Source: Bacteriovoracales bacterium
Lineage (GTDB): Bacteria > Bdellovibrionota > Bacteriovoracia > Bacteriovoracales > Bacteriovoracaceae
Direction of reading: 5' to 3'
DNA: 40,037 nt
Assembly (NCBI GenBank): GCA_030149295.1
Contig: JASBRV010000121.1
Location: 1 to 40,037, forward strand
The position numbers were made by a program, and so were the translations under genes. Shown here one piece after another: positions 28,395-35,907 of the stretch (within the stretch, counting starts at the first letter, position 1; every line of letters begins with the position of its first letter). The notes beneath the pieces were generated by a model. The model made no database searches. It was not told the origin of the DNA and saw only the letters and a list, made by a program, of their open reading frames with translations.

Positions 28395-28721
28395 CTAATC
28401 CTTTTTAATGGTTAATATCTTGGACTCTCTATCTGCTTCGTAATTAAAAAAGAGGAATTTCATATTCTGATATTTAAGCTCTTTTACAACTCCAAGAGAG
28501 TCTGGGAGGTAGGTTGTTGCTCCTCCAAGGGCACCTATTATTGCAGGTAACCCTCCAAGAAGTTTATTTGATATAGTAAAAATTACGACACCAAGAGCAG
28601 TTAACTTTCCAGACTCCAGAAAACTCTCGATGATTCTAAAAAAATCATCAGATGGAATTTCGATAGACTCACTTTTCATTTCTAGGGCCTTATTTAATTC
28701 CTCAAAACTTCCTACTTTCAT
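28395..28721 (-). CDS. Small glycine-rich membrane-associated protein, unknown
   Basis: A 108-residue protein with a polar N-terminus, a hydrophobic Gly-rich centre (about 38-71: LTALGVVIFTISNKLLGG then LPAIIGALGGATTYLP) that could form a membrane hairpin, and a polar C-terminus. GAGGAG lies 7 nt before the ATG. It lies 14 nt after the XRE regulator gene and 4 nt before the lipoprotein gene. Holin-like or superinfection-exclusion roles are conceivable but unsupported. Confidence 0.55.
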   Translation of the reverse strand: MKVGSFEELNKALEMKSESIEIPSDDFFRIIESFLESGKLTALGVVIFTISNKLLGGLPAIIGALGGATTYLPDSLGVVKELKYQNMKFLFFNYEADRESKILTIKKD

Positions 28722-28735
28722 GAAAGTGCTCCTCG

Positions 28736-29044
28736 CTATTTTTTTGAAACTTTCTCGATTTTTATACGATACGTTTCTCCTCCGTCACTAAAAACGGTTG
28801 AGCTAATGATCTCAGCCGTTTCCTCTCTTCCTTCAGTATTGAAGAGAAGGGACCCAAGACTTAATTCAAAAAATTCAGCAAGGTCGTAGAGAAAATGAAG
28901 GTTTTTACTATTTGGTGTACGACCACTTAGCCAATCGTGAAGAGTGCTCTTAGGCATTCCACAAGACTTAGCGATCTGGTTAATGCTTAGATCGCGCTCC
29001 TTTATTTCACGAGCAAGAACGTGTTTTAATTTGATTGATGGCAT
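28736..29044 (-). CDS. XRE-family regulator with C-terminal extension
   Basis: A 102-residue protein: HTH segment IKERDLSINQIAKSCGMPKS with LHDWLSGRTPNSKNLHFLYDLA, then a polar strand-rich tail (about 70-102). The ATG at 29044 has AAAGGTG upstream; an in-frame start further up (29080) would run into the stem of the 29075-29111 inverted repeat. It heads the operon with a membrane protein and two lipoproteins and probably regulates it. Confidence 0.8.
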   Translation of the reverse strand: MPSIKLKHVLAREIKERDLSINQIAKSCGMPKSTLHDWLSGRTPNSKNLHFLYDLAEFFELSLGSLLFNTEGREETAEIISSTVFSDGGETYRIKIEKVSKK

Positions 29045-29074
29045 AGAACACCTTTCGGTCTTCGACAAAGGATA

Positions 29075-29111
29075 CGACACCTCGGACGATCGGAAAACGT
29101 CCGAGGTGTCG
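29075..29111. repeat. Perfect 14-bp inverted repeat, terminator or operator
   Basis: CGACACCTCGGACG (29075-29088) and CGTCCGAGGTGTCG (29098-29111) are perfect complements around a 9-nt loop. It lies between the end of the gene at 29121 and the XRE start at 29044. A run of five T follows on the plus strand (29114-29118); on the minus strand the tail is TATCCTTTG, so it could end the 29121 gene. The long, GC-rich dyad stands out from its AT-rich surroundings. Confidence 0.7.
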
Positions 29112-29120
29112 GATTTTTAA

Positions 29121-29333
29121 TTAGAGAGCATCTCTGTGATCATCTAGATTTATAATCTTTCCTGAGGATTTCCCTGCTCTCATAACCTTACCCATTGCCT
29201 TTGAGCCTAGGGCACCAAATGCACCACCAACAAATGCTTTCAAAGCAAATATAGAGTAGTCCCTGAAAACTTGCACATACTCCGGTTTTACTCTGCTACT
29301 TGTACTATTTGGTTTTGTTTTAGCTTCTGGCAT
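29121..29333 (-). CDS. Small protein, unknown
   Basis: A 70-residue protein: polar N-terminus, a short hydrophobic Gly/Ala segment (about 27-45, YSIFALKAFVGGAFGALGSK) and a basic C-terminus. AAGGAG lies before the ATG at 29333. Divergent from the gene at 29440 across 106 nt. No homologue recognised. Confidence 0.5.
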   Translation of the reverse strand: MPEAKTKPNSTSSRVKPEYVQVFRDYSIFALKAFVGGAFGALGSKAMGKVMRAGKSSGKIINLDDHRDAL

Positions 29334-29439
29334 TTTCTTCTCCTTTTTTTAATGTTTGCCTTAGAAAACTTATTCCAAGAATTTCTTATTTTTTGGAATA
29401 AGGTCCTTGGACAATAAAAAACCCAATCAAGGAGAAAAG

Positions 29440-29658
29440 ATGGGAAGGTATCAAAGGTCATTAGATCAAAACTTAGTCATAGTAGGACATACATTATCCA
29501 CTTTAGGCTTTATATGTTTTACGGTTGCTAAGCTAACAAGGTTGTTTATTGAAGATGATTTACCAAGTGAGGCCATCTTTACAACATCTAAGCATCCGAC
29601 AGTTGAGGACATTGTTGAAAAAAGTTTTCACGATAACCCGGATGCATTCAGGTGGTAA
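29440..29658 (+). CDS. Small membrane protein, unknown
   Basis: A 72-residue protein with one hydrophobic segment (about 13-32, VIVGHTLSTLGFICFTVAKL) and an acidic C-terminal half. AAGGAG at 29429-29434 sets the ATG at 29440; an in-frame TTG at 29407 lacks a site. Unrecognised. Followed by a repeat-bearing intergenic region before the serine recombinase. Confidence 0.5.
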   Translation: MGRYQRSLDQNLVIVGHTLSTLGFICFTVAKLTRLFIEDDLPSEAIFTTSKHPTVEDIVEKSFHDNPDAFRW

Positions 29659-29660
29659 GG

Positions 29661-29768
29661 GAGTCTCAAAAACGAGTGTTATTGAGACTCGTTTGGCTAG
29701 CCTTAAAATTTAATATTTTTGCCTTAAAAGTAGTCTCAAAACTCATCTCAAAATCAAAGTCTTAAAAG
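29661..29768. repeat. Repeats upstream of the serine recombinase, possible recombination site
   Basis: GAGTCTCAA (29661-29669) pairs perfectly with TTGAGACTC (29682-29690), and an overlapping pair, AAACGAGT / ACTCGTTT (29670-29677, 29687-29694), offers an alternative fold. The motif AGTCTCAAAA recurs at 29732-29741, with variants ATCTCAAAAT (29745-29754) and AGTCTTAAAAG (29758-29768). Position just before the resolvase gene suggests res-like binding sites; the first stem could instead end the 29440 gene. Confidence 0.45.
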
Positions 29769-29805
29769 TTCGATTAATTAACGTTTTTTATACTAGGAGG
29801 TGACC

Positions 29806-30363
29806 ATGAAAATTGGTTATTGTCGTGTCTCAACATTGGACCAAAGTTTAGATCTTCAGCTTGATGCCCTTAAAAAAGCAGGCTGCGAAAAAGTTTTCTC
29901 TGACAAAATGAGTGGAGGTCGTTTTGATCGGCCGGGACTAGAGGACGCAATAAAGTTCGCCAGAAGTGGGGATACAATCGTCGTATATAAACTAGATCGA
30001 CTCGGTCGCTCTATAAAGCACTTAATTACAACTGTGAATGAACTTAATCGGAACGGAATTGGCTTTGAGTCGCTAGGAGAATCAATTGATACAACAAACC
30101 CAGGCGGAAAGTTAATTTTTCATATCTTTGGAGCCCTAGCAGAATTCGAGAAGGACTTAATTGGGGCCAGAACACGAGCTGGACTTTTGGCTGCAAGAGA
30201 AAGGGGCAGAATTGGTGGAAGACCAAAAAAACTTTCAATTAATGAGAAGGAAGAAGTTCGAAAACTTTTTACGTCAAGGATACAAAGCCCAAAAGCAATT
30301 TGTAAGAGATATGGAATTTCGAAGGCAACCTTATACAGAGTTTTAAAGGAAGCCCCCTCTTAG
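29806..30363 (+). CDS. Small serine recombinase (resolvase/invertase family)
   Basis: A 185-residue recombinase with the nucleophile Ser9 in MKIGYCRVSTLDQ, the YKLDRLGRSIKHL arginine-bearing segment, GESIDTTNPGGKLIFHIFGALAEFE (read as GESIDTTNPGGKL and FGALAEFE), and GRIGGRPKKL leading to a C-terminal HTH (AICKRYGISKATLYRVL). AGGAGG sets the ATG at 29806. It catalyses site-specific resolution or inversion. Its partner sites may be the repeats just upstream. The gene is convergent with the methyltransferase gene. Confidence 0.95.
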   Translation: MKIGYCRVSTLDQSLDLQLDALKKAGCEKVFSDKMSGGRFDRPGLEDAIKFARSGDTIVVYKLDRLGRSIKHLITTVNELNRNGIGFESLGESIDTTNPGGKLIFHIFGALAEFEKDLIGARTRAGLLAARERGRIGGRPKKLSINEKEEVRKLFTSRIQSPKAICKRYGISKATLYRVLKEAPS

Positions 30364-30370
30364 GGGGGCT
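30351..30370. terminator. Stem-loop between convergent recombinase and methyltransferase genes
   Basis: AGCCCCC (30351-30357) and GGGGGCT (30364-30370) form a 7-bp GC stem with a 6-nt loop that includes the recombinase TAG. The stem overlaps the end of both genes. The U-tract is weak on either side (TTCCTTT on the minus strand). Plausible shared terminator. Confidence 0.55.
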
Positions 30371-31553
30371 ACTGTAAATTTACCTTAACTTGTTGGTCTT
30401 TAATTTCTTTAATTATCGTAGATTTAACCATTTTTTTAGCTATCTTTTCAACTACTGGGACTACGACTGAATTTCCAAAACATTTATAAGCTCTTGTATC
30501 TGAAACGGTAATCTTAAAATTATCTCTGAAGCCCATTAGGCGGGCACACTCTCTAGGGGTAAGTCTCCTGGGATTCTTACCTCTTTGCTCAATGAGGATT
30601 TCGGAGCCATCTTTATAGTAACGAGCAGACAAAGTTCTCGCCCTCCCTGTTCTTTTGTTAAGTCCAAAGCCAAAACCATTTCCCTTGGCCTTGTGCTTAG
30701 CCGCATGTCTTTGAAGGGATGCCCACAAACGATCTGAAAGCGTATACTTTGAATCAACCTTTTTATCCAAAATATCATTTAAGGTCATTTCCTTTTGTTT
30801 GATTTCAGGAAATTCAAATTTTTCCGCTGAGTCTAAGGTTCCAACGATATATATTCTTTCACGATGTTGGGGGACAAGAAGGCCACCATCAATAACTTTA
30901 TCAGTAATAGTGTAACCAAGTTCGTTCATAAGGGTGTCTTTAATAACTCGGTAGGTGTTCCCTTTATCATGAGATCGAAGGTTTTTTACATTCTCTAAGA
31001 GGAACATTTTTGGGCGGTGGTGTTTAATGATCCTTGCTACATCAAAGAATAAGGTTCCTTGAGTGTTACATTCAAAGCCATGAGCTCTACCCATTGAGTT
31101 TTTCTTTGAAACTCCTGCAATTGAAAAAGGTTGGCATGGAAAACCCGCAACCAATATGTCATGAGCAGGTATATCTGTTTCCTTTATTTTAGTAATATCT
31201 CCAGCCGGTTTCTCACCAAAATTGTCCTCATACACTTTGGCAGGATATTTATCCCACTCCGAAGTAAAAACGCAGTTACCTCCTGCTTTTTCAAAAGCAA
31301 TTCTTATTCCACCAATACCTGCAAAAAGGTCTATAAATCTAAAATTTCCTTTTTCGCTTATAGATTGTTCTTTTTGATCTATTAGTTCGTTCTCTAGCCC
31401 TTTAATTGCATAGTGAAACCATTCGGGAGCTTCTGTTTCGCCCTTCATAATTTTATTAACTTTGAGTTTAGATATACCAAAGTAATTTGATAGGTCTTCG
31501 TCCGTTAAGCCGTAAAGGTTTTGGATTTCTTCTAGGTTGGATGTTTCGATCAT
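30369..31553 (-). CDS. DNA (cytosine-5) methyltransferase with N-terminal HTH
   Basis: A 394-residue C5 methyltransferase. The N-terminal 60 residues form an HTH ([22 protein letters not shown]) as in M.SsoII and M.EcoRII, which autoregulate. Motif I is [10 protein letters not shown] (about 73-82), motif [10 protein letters not shown] with catalytic Cys140, motif VI LLENVKN, motif [14 protein letters not shown], motif [16 protein letters not shown] lies 4 nt before the ATG at 31553; an upstream TTG overlaps that site and is not used. Divergent from the nuclease gene; together they form a type II R-M pair. Recognition is probably CCNGG-like, by relatedness to MvaI/BcnI partners. Confidence 0.95.
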   Translation of the reverse strand: MIETSNLEEIQNLYGLTDEDLSNYFGISKLKVNKIMKGETEAPEWFHYAIKGLENELIDQKEQSISEKGNFRFIDLFAGIGGIRIAFEKAGGNCVFTSEWDKYPAKVYEDNFGEKPAGDITKIKETDIPAHDILVAGFPCQPFSIAGVSKKNSMGRAHGFECNTQGTLFFDVARIIKHHRPKMFLLENVKNLRSHDKGNTYRVIKDTLMNELGYTITDKVIDGGLLVPQHRERIYIVGTLDSAEKFEFPEIKQKEMTLNDILDKKVDSKYTLSDRLWASLQRHAAKHKAKGNGFGFGLNKRTGRARTLSARYYKDGSEILIEQRGKNPRRLTPRECARLMGFRDNFKITVSDTRAYKCFGNSVVVPVVEKIAKKMVKSTIIKEIKDQQVKVNLQ

Positions 31554-31576
31554 TGCTCCTCCGGGTCTCAAATTAA

Positions 31577-31605
31577 ATTATCTTTGCAAAAAAGTGTCCT
31601 GGCAA
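31577..31605 (-). promoter_or_regulatory. Methyltransferase promoter with CCTGG in the -35
   Basis: On the minus strand TTGCCA (31605-31600) and GATAAT (31582-31577) are 17 bp apart, a good sigma70 promoter. A CCTGG (CCWGG) site at 31598-31602 overlaps the -35, and CCGGG (CCSGG) at 31561-31565 touches the ribosome-binding site. If the enzyme methylates CCWGG/CCNGG, this is a feedback site. Confidence 0.65.
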
Positions 31606-31683
31606 CAGTCTTTTATTTAGCAATGCGTTTTAATTTAGCTTCACTGTACCGAAGAGTGTCAAAAATACTTTCAAAGGGTTTTG

Positions 31684-33132
31684 GTGCAGTTTAAAAGTAT
31701 CGCAGAAATTATTAGTTTATTTGAGCAATGTGGTTGTGAAACTCTCACAGTAAAGAAACTCGCCAAAAATGATAACTCAAAAAATCAAATTTACTTAGGT
31801 GGCCACGAGGCAATCCAGCTTTTGCCATCAAAGAAAACAACATATTCAAGGCAAACATCAAAAAAGTCTAAAGCGGAAAACTTTATTTTCAGAAACGAAC
31901 TAGAGTTTTTCTGGCTAAATAATGAAGGCCCTCATATCGCTGAGCATAGTAAGCTTATTTATTATCCACAATATCCAGAGGTCCGGTTTTCGGGTTTTTT
32001 GAAAGGTTCAAAAGCTAACCTAAGCGAGTGGTTTAAAGTAGAGAACCGGGATAAATGGCCTCAAAGAATATTATTTTTAGGCTCTAATAAAAAATTTGAA
32101 AGTTACGGCTATGTTGCCGTCCTTTCAGATGAGATTGAAAAGTTTCTTAAAAAAAAGGGAACCAAGTTAACTGAGGATGGAACCTTTTTTGAGTTATTGG
32201 TTCCTAAAGCCCAAAAATACCTACCATTAAAAGCTTCTCTTGAAGGCGGCGAGCTTCAGCCAAGTTTAAATTCAAAGAAGAAAAGTGAAGAGAAAACAAA
32301 AAGGGATAAAAAGCCTACAAAGAGTAAGGAAGCATTGACTTCGTTAGATAGTAAGAAGGTTATTCTTAATGCCCTAAAAGAGGTCCATAAGTTGGGCTGG
32401 GTTGAGTCTTGCAAATTAAATAAAGATGGAGAGAAGAAAATTTATAAAGCGCAAAATGGTGGTGGCTATACCCTTGAGGCAATTCTTGGCGTTATCCCAA
32501 ATGGAGATGCTGAGCCAGATTATATGGGCTGGGAAGTAAAGCAACATGCCTCAACTTCTAAAGTAATTACTTTATTTACACCAGAGCCAGATGGAGGAAT
32601 TTATAACCAAATTGGCGCTAGGGATTTCACTCTAAAATATGGCTACCCTGATACTAAAGGAAGGGATGGACGAACAAACTTTGGCGGGATTTATAAGGTT
32701 TCAGGTGAACCCCATCCAAGGACAGGTTTGAAGTTGGTCTTAAATGGATTTAAGGAAGGAAGCTTTAGCTCCGAGGACGGTTACATTGGCTTATCTACAA
32801 AAAGAGGAAAGGTCGTAGCTAAATGGACTTTTTCAAAACTTATGGAACATTGGAGTCGAAAACACGCAAAGGCTGTTTTCGCAGAATCGGAAAAGAAAAA
32901 AGAGGAAAGAACAATCTTTTATCGTTTTAAAAATGTTTGTGAGTTAGGGATAGGGACAAATTTTATTTTGTTTCTTGAATGTGTTGAGCAAGGCCTTGTT
33001 TATTTAGATCCCGCGATTAAGGTAATTGAGGGAGAAGAGAATAAAGAGGTCAAAGCCCGAAACCAATTCAGAGTAAACCTTAAGCACTTAGATAGGCTTT
33101 ATAAAGTATTTGAAAAGCACTCTCTTAAATAA
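31684..33132 (+). CDS. MvaI/BcnI-family type II restriction endonuclease
   Basis: A 482-residue protein. The C-terminal nuclease domain has the MvaI/BcnI signature GGYTLEAILGVIPNG and the active site EPDYMGWEVKQ, that is D-x4-E-x-K (about Asp280, Glu285, Lys287), as in MvaI. The N-terminal 200 residues (YPQYPEVRFSGFLKG) match the extra domain of longer family members; a Lys/Ser-rich linker (about 195-220) joins them. AAAGGG is 5 nt from GTG at 31684 and too close to the TTG at 31681, so GTG is preferred; the signal is weak, fitting lower expression than the methyltransferase. The family cleaves CCWGG or CCSGG. Confidence 0.92.
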   Translation: MQFKSIAEIISLFEQCGCETLTVKKLAKNDNSKNQIYLGGHEAIQLLPSKKTTYSRQTSKKSKAENFIFRNELEFFWLNNEGPHIAEHSKLIYYPQYPEVRFSGFLKGSKANLSEWFKVENRDKWPQRILFLGSNKKFESYGYVAVLSDEIEKFLKKKGTKLTEDGTFFELLVPKAQKYLPLKASLEGGELQPSLNSKKKSEEKTKRDKKPTKSKEALTSLDSKKVILNALKEVHKLGWVESCKLNKDGEKKIYKAQNGGGYTLEAILGVIPNGDAEPDYMGWEVKQHASTSKVITLFTPEPDGGIYNQIGARDFTLKYGYPDTKGRDGRTNFGGIYKVSGEPHPRTGLKLVLNGFKEGSFSSEDGYIGLSTKRGKVVAKWTFSKLMEHWSRKHAKAVFAESEKKKEERTIFYRFKNVCELGIGTNFILFLECVEQGLVYLDPAIKVIEGEENKEVKARNQFRVNLKHLDRLYKVFEKHSLK

Positions 33133-33439
33133 CCTTTAAAATTCCTTTTAATTTTCGTTTTATTGAACTTCAACTGGCTTCAGTTAAGTTTTCTTAAATT
33201 ATCTTGGTCAATAAGTTGAAAGTTTCTCACAATGGCCAACATTGTTTATTTAGAATTGACATAAAGTGGGATGCTCGCAAGCATTGAAGTAATAACCAAC
33301 TCACCCGGACTAGATGGTCGCCAAACACAATTCTAGCCCAGGTCCAAGGAGTGGCAAGCTTGTTGTATTTCCCTAGTTTTAATCAGGGCCGATAATAAAT
33401 CAACCATTTTTTGCCTCTCGAGCTTCTACTGGAGGAAGA
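33133..33439. other. Intergenic gap between restriction and cargo genes
   Basis: 307 nt without a supported gene. ATGCT-CGCA-AGCAT (33271-33284) is a small stem-loop. TTGACA at 33256-33261 is a good -35-like hexamer but lacks a convincing -10 at 17 bp, so promoter status is uncertain. GGAGGA at 33431-33436 is the next gene's ribosome-binding site. Confidence 0.35.
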
Positions 33440-34873
33440 ATGGAACAGTGCAAAGAAAAAGAACAAAAAGTAAAGGCTCTAACAGCTCCCCAAGAAAAAG
33501 TACTTTCAGTAGATCTTTTTCACCCACTAAAGAAATCAAAGCACTTAAAGCTAATAAATAATGAGGGTGAGTTTACCTATCACCTTTCGAAAAAAGACAT
33601 GAGGTTTGTTTTAAATGAACCCACCTTTATCAGAAAAGTAAAAGTTTATGCGGAAGGAAACCTAAAGACACTAAAAATAAAATATGGAAGCATTTACGAG
33701 AGAGGTGAGAGAGTCTCGAAGGGAGAAGCCCTCGGTGCATATGTTGAATTTAATGTTTCCGCAATGATAACTCAATTTGATATTGTGCCATTCCGTGGTT
33801 TTTTTAATCATGATGAGTTTAATGTTACTAAAATCGAAATAGATGGCTATCTTCTTTCAGAAGCTCATGAAATCGAGGACTCGATAAACTCCCTCATTTC
33901 ATTTAAGTCAGAGCTATCTTCCTTTTTTAATGCCCAGAGCAAATACCTACTCAGTAGAGAACAGCAACTAGAATCTTCGGAAGAGGAGTTAGAAGCTCGA
34001 ATTGAAGAAAAAGAAGGTTTAAGCTCTCAAATTGAGAAGTCTTTAGAGGAACTTGCTGAACTTGAGTCAGAGTTAAATGATGTAAAGACAGAGGTCTTAA
34101 AGGAGGCAAATAAAAAGGAAAGGCTTCGGGAAGCTTACACAGACCTTCTTGCGAGAAATAAGTCTGTAGAAGATGCTCTGGAGCGCAACGATCAAAAAAA
34201 CAAGCAACTCAATAAAGAAATTGCGCAGGCAGAGAAGGGCTTGAGAGAACTAATTGAGAACAAAAGTCTTTTTTCAGAAGTACTTTCTTCATTTAATGAC
34301 AGAGCTAATTTGGATATTCGTTACCATATGAATTGCTCAAAAATCTGGGGTACTTTACTGGGTCTTATTTCTTTTTCATGTTTCAGCTTCTTAGCATATC
34401 TAGCCTTTTTTAAACCAGAATATAGCTTTGAGGAAATGTTGACCAATAGAGCCCCTCTAACTCTATTCACAATTTTTATTATCAATACTCTTTATCGGTT
34501 ATTTAAAAGAAATCAAGATAAGATTGTTTCAATCAAGGACCACCAAGCTTCCCTTCACGCAATAGGAATAATTGTAAAGGAGTCGAGTGATGAGATTATT
34601 AAAGAGCTAGACCTTTCAAATGAAGAGAAATACGACTTAAGCTTTCGAGCCAAGATGGATATGATTAAAAACTTTCTGGTAAATATAGTTGGGGAGAATT
34701 ATTCATACAAAGGCGAGCAAGTCTCTAAATTGTCAAAAGCTTTGAAGCGCCTTAAAGAAGGAAAAAATAGGATGAGCGAACATACTTTTTTAAAAGAGAA
34801 TACTGACATATTTGACATTTCTGAGGCAAGGAACCCTTTGGAAGAAAATGTAAAGGAGCTACCCACACAATGA
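33440..34873 (+). CDS. Coiled-coil membrane protein, unknown (candidate defence)
   Basis: A 477-residue protein not recognised. The N-terminal domain (about 20-140) is strand-rich and polar; a long coiled coil (about 140-285) follows, rich in Glu, Leu and Lys; two membrane helices at about 302-323 and 339-355 form a hairpin; the C-terminal 120 residues are helical and cytoplasmic by prediction. This layout, a sensing or binding domain linked by a coiled coil to a membrane hairpin, recalls membrane effectors of abortive-infection systems. GGAGGA precedes the ATG. First of the six plus-strand cargo genes. Confidence 0.65.
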   Translation: MEQCKEKEQKVKALTAPQEKVLSVDLFHPLKKSKHLKLINNEGEFTYHLSKKDMRFVLNEPTFIRKVKVYAEGNLKTLKIKYGSIYERGERVSKGEALGAYVEFNVSAMITQFDIVPFRGFFNHDEFNVTKIEIDGYLLSEAHEIEDSINSLISFKSELSSFFNAQSKYLLSREQQLESSEEELEARIEEKEGLSSQIEKSLEELAELESELNDVKTEVLKEANKKERLREAYTDLLARNKSVEDALERNDQKNKQLNKEIAQAEKGLRELIENKSLFSEVLSSFNDRANLDIRYHMNCSKIWGTLLGLISFSCFSFLAYLAFFKPEYSFEEMLTNRAPLTLFTIFIINTLYRLFKRNQDKIVSIKDHQASLHAIGIIVKESSDEIIKELDLSNEEKYDLSFRAKMDMIKNFLVNIVGENYSYKGEQVSKLSKALKRLKEGKNRMSEHTFLKENTDIFDISEARNPLEENVKELPTQ

Positions 34874-34961
34874 AAATAAAGTATTACAAGCTACAATTAG
34901 GTCATATCCTCTGCAATTTCCCTGATGTTTATTTTACTACTTTTCAAAAATAGGATGATTA

Positions 34962-35411
34962 ATGCCCACATCATTTTACCCGATTGAGCCGGACATTCAT
35001 TATTTTCATGGCACAAGCATTAGTAGTGCGAAAAAAATCTTGGGTAGTGGCGTTGACCTAAGCCTTGGCGGAGGAGAGTTAGGAAGGGGGTTCTACCTTA
35101 CTGAAAAAGCATACATAGCATTTGCGTGGTCGGAAAAGAAATATAAGCGCCAAAGAAAAGTTTTGATGTTTCGTCTGTCAGAAGACGATTTCTTTAACCT
35201 ACACCCGCTGCCTTTGAGTTATAATAGCGCTGTAAAAATTAGAAGTAAGCTCAAAGAAGAAGGAACAACAAGAACTTATATCTTTGGAGAGAATATCGTC
35301 TGGTCTCCCATTGTAGGCAAAAATAGCGTACACGAGGATCAAATTAAAATAGAATCAGATCTAGCGAGAAGTACTCTAGAAAAAAACAAACCAATTGGAA
35401 TGAAAAAATGA
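34962..35411 (+). CDS. ADP-ribosyltransferase-fold protein, DUF3990-like (candidate toxin)
   Basis: A 149-residue protein. YFHGTSISSAKKILGSGVDL and GGELGRGFYLTEKAYIAFAW match the ART/PARP-like pattern of DUF3990-type proteins: His16 in HGT, Tyr45 in GFYLT, and a DQIKI segment (about 126-130) where the third catalytic position should fall. Gln127 there, or the nearby Glu125, may replace the usual Glu, so activity is not proven. If active it would transfer ADP-ribose from NAD to a target macromolecule. AGGA is 6 nt before the ATG. Its last 4 nt overlap the next gene, the usual toxin-antitoxin coupling. Confidence 0.75.
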   Translation: MPTSFYPIEPDIHYFHGTSISSAKKILGSGVDLSLGGGELGRGFYLTEKAYIAFAWSEKKYKRQRKVLMFRLSEDDFFNLHPLPLSYNSAVKIRSKLKEEGTTRTYIFGENIVWSPIVGKNSVHEDQIKIESDLARSTLEKNKPIGMKK

Positions 35412-35824
35412 GAGAAGTACTCTATCTAAGTAAAGACTCTAAAGAAAAAGGATTAGTTTTTGTTGATGAGTTACCCGAAAATTATTACTCCCCCGGTGCT
35501 TGGTATCTTTATTCAGAAACAAGAAGTCTTGATGAATCATATAGCTTTATTGCCAGAGATGGTGAAGAGATCGTAAAAACTACTTTAGTTAAGATACGAG
35601 GTAACTTTTTTAGAGTTAAACATAAAGATTATGGCTCATTCCCCTTTGAAGCCATCCCTGTAGACTACAGGTACAATGAATATATTGGAACTATAGAAAA
35701 ATACAAGCAAGGAAAGTTCTTTAAGCTACACCCATTAAATGAAAACAAGTTGGAGTTTTACTGCTTAAGCAGCATTTTTTACTTTATAGGTAGCTCTGAT
35801 GAGTTTGACAACGAGGTGCTCTAA
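35408..35824 (+). CDS. Partner of the ADP-ribosyltransferase-like protein, unknown
   Basis: A 138-residue soluble protein, strand-rich and aromatic (YYSPGAWYLYSETRSL, FFRVKHKDYGSFPFEAIPV), not recognised. It starts in an ATGA overlap with the ART-like gene, so translation is coupled and amounts are matched, typical of antitoxins, immunity proteins or obligate partners. Direct evidence of an antitoxin role is lacking. Confidence 0.65.
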   Translation: MREVLYLSKDSKEKGLVFVDELPENYYSPGAWYLYSETRSLDESYSFIARDGEEIVKTTLVKIRGNFFRVKHKDYGSFPFEAIPVDYRYNEYIGTIEKYKQGKFFKLHPLNENKLEFYCLSSIFYFIGSSDEFDNEVL

Positions 35825-35907
35825 AACATTCATTGCACTACCTCAAAAACTTAAAGGTCAGAACTTGGTCTCGGACTGGGGACAAAGGCCAATAAAAATA
35901 TAACTGT

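Noticed and set aside
33256..33284. TTGACA followed by a small stem-loop, as a promoter for the cargo block.
   Set aside because: No acceptable -10 at 16-18 bp; kept only as a note in the gap entry.
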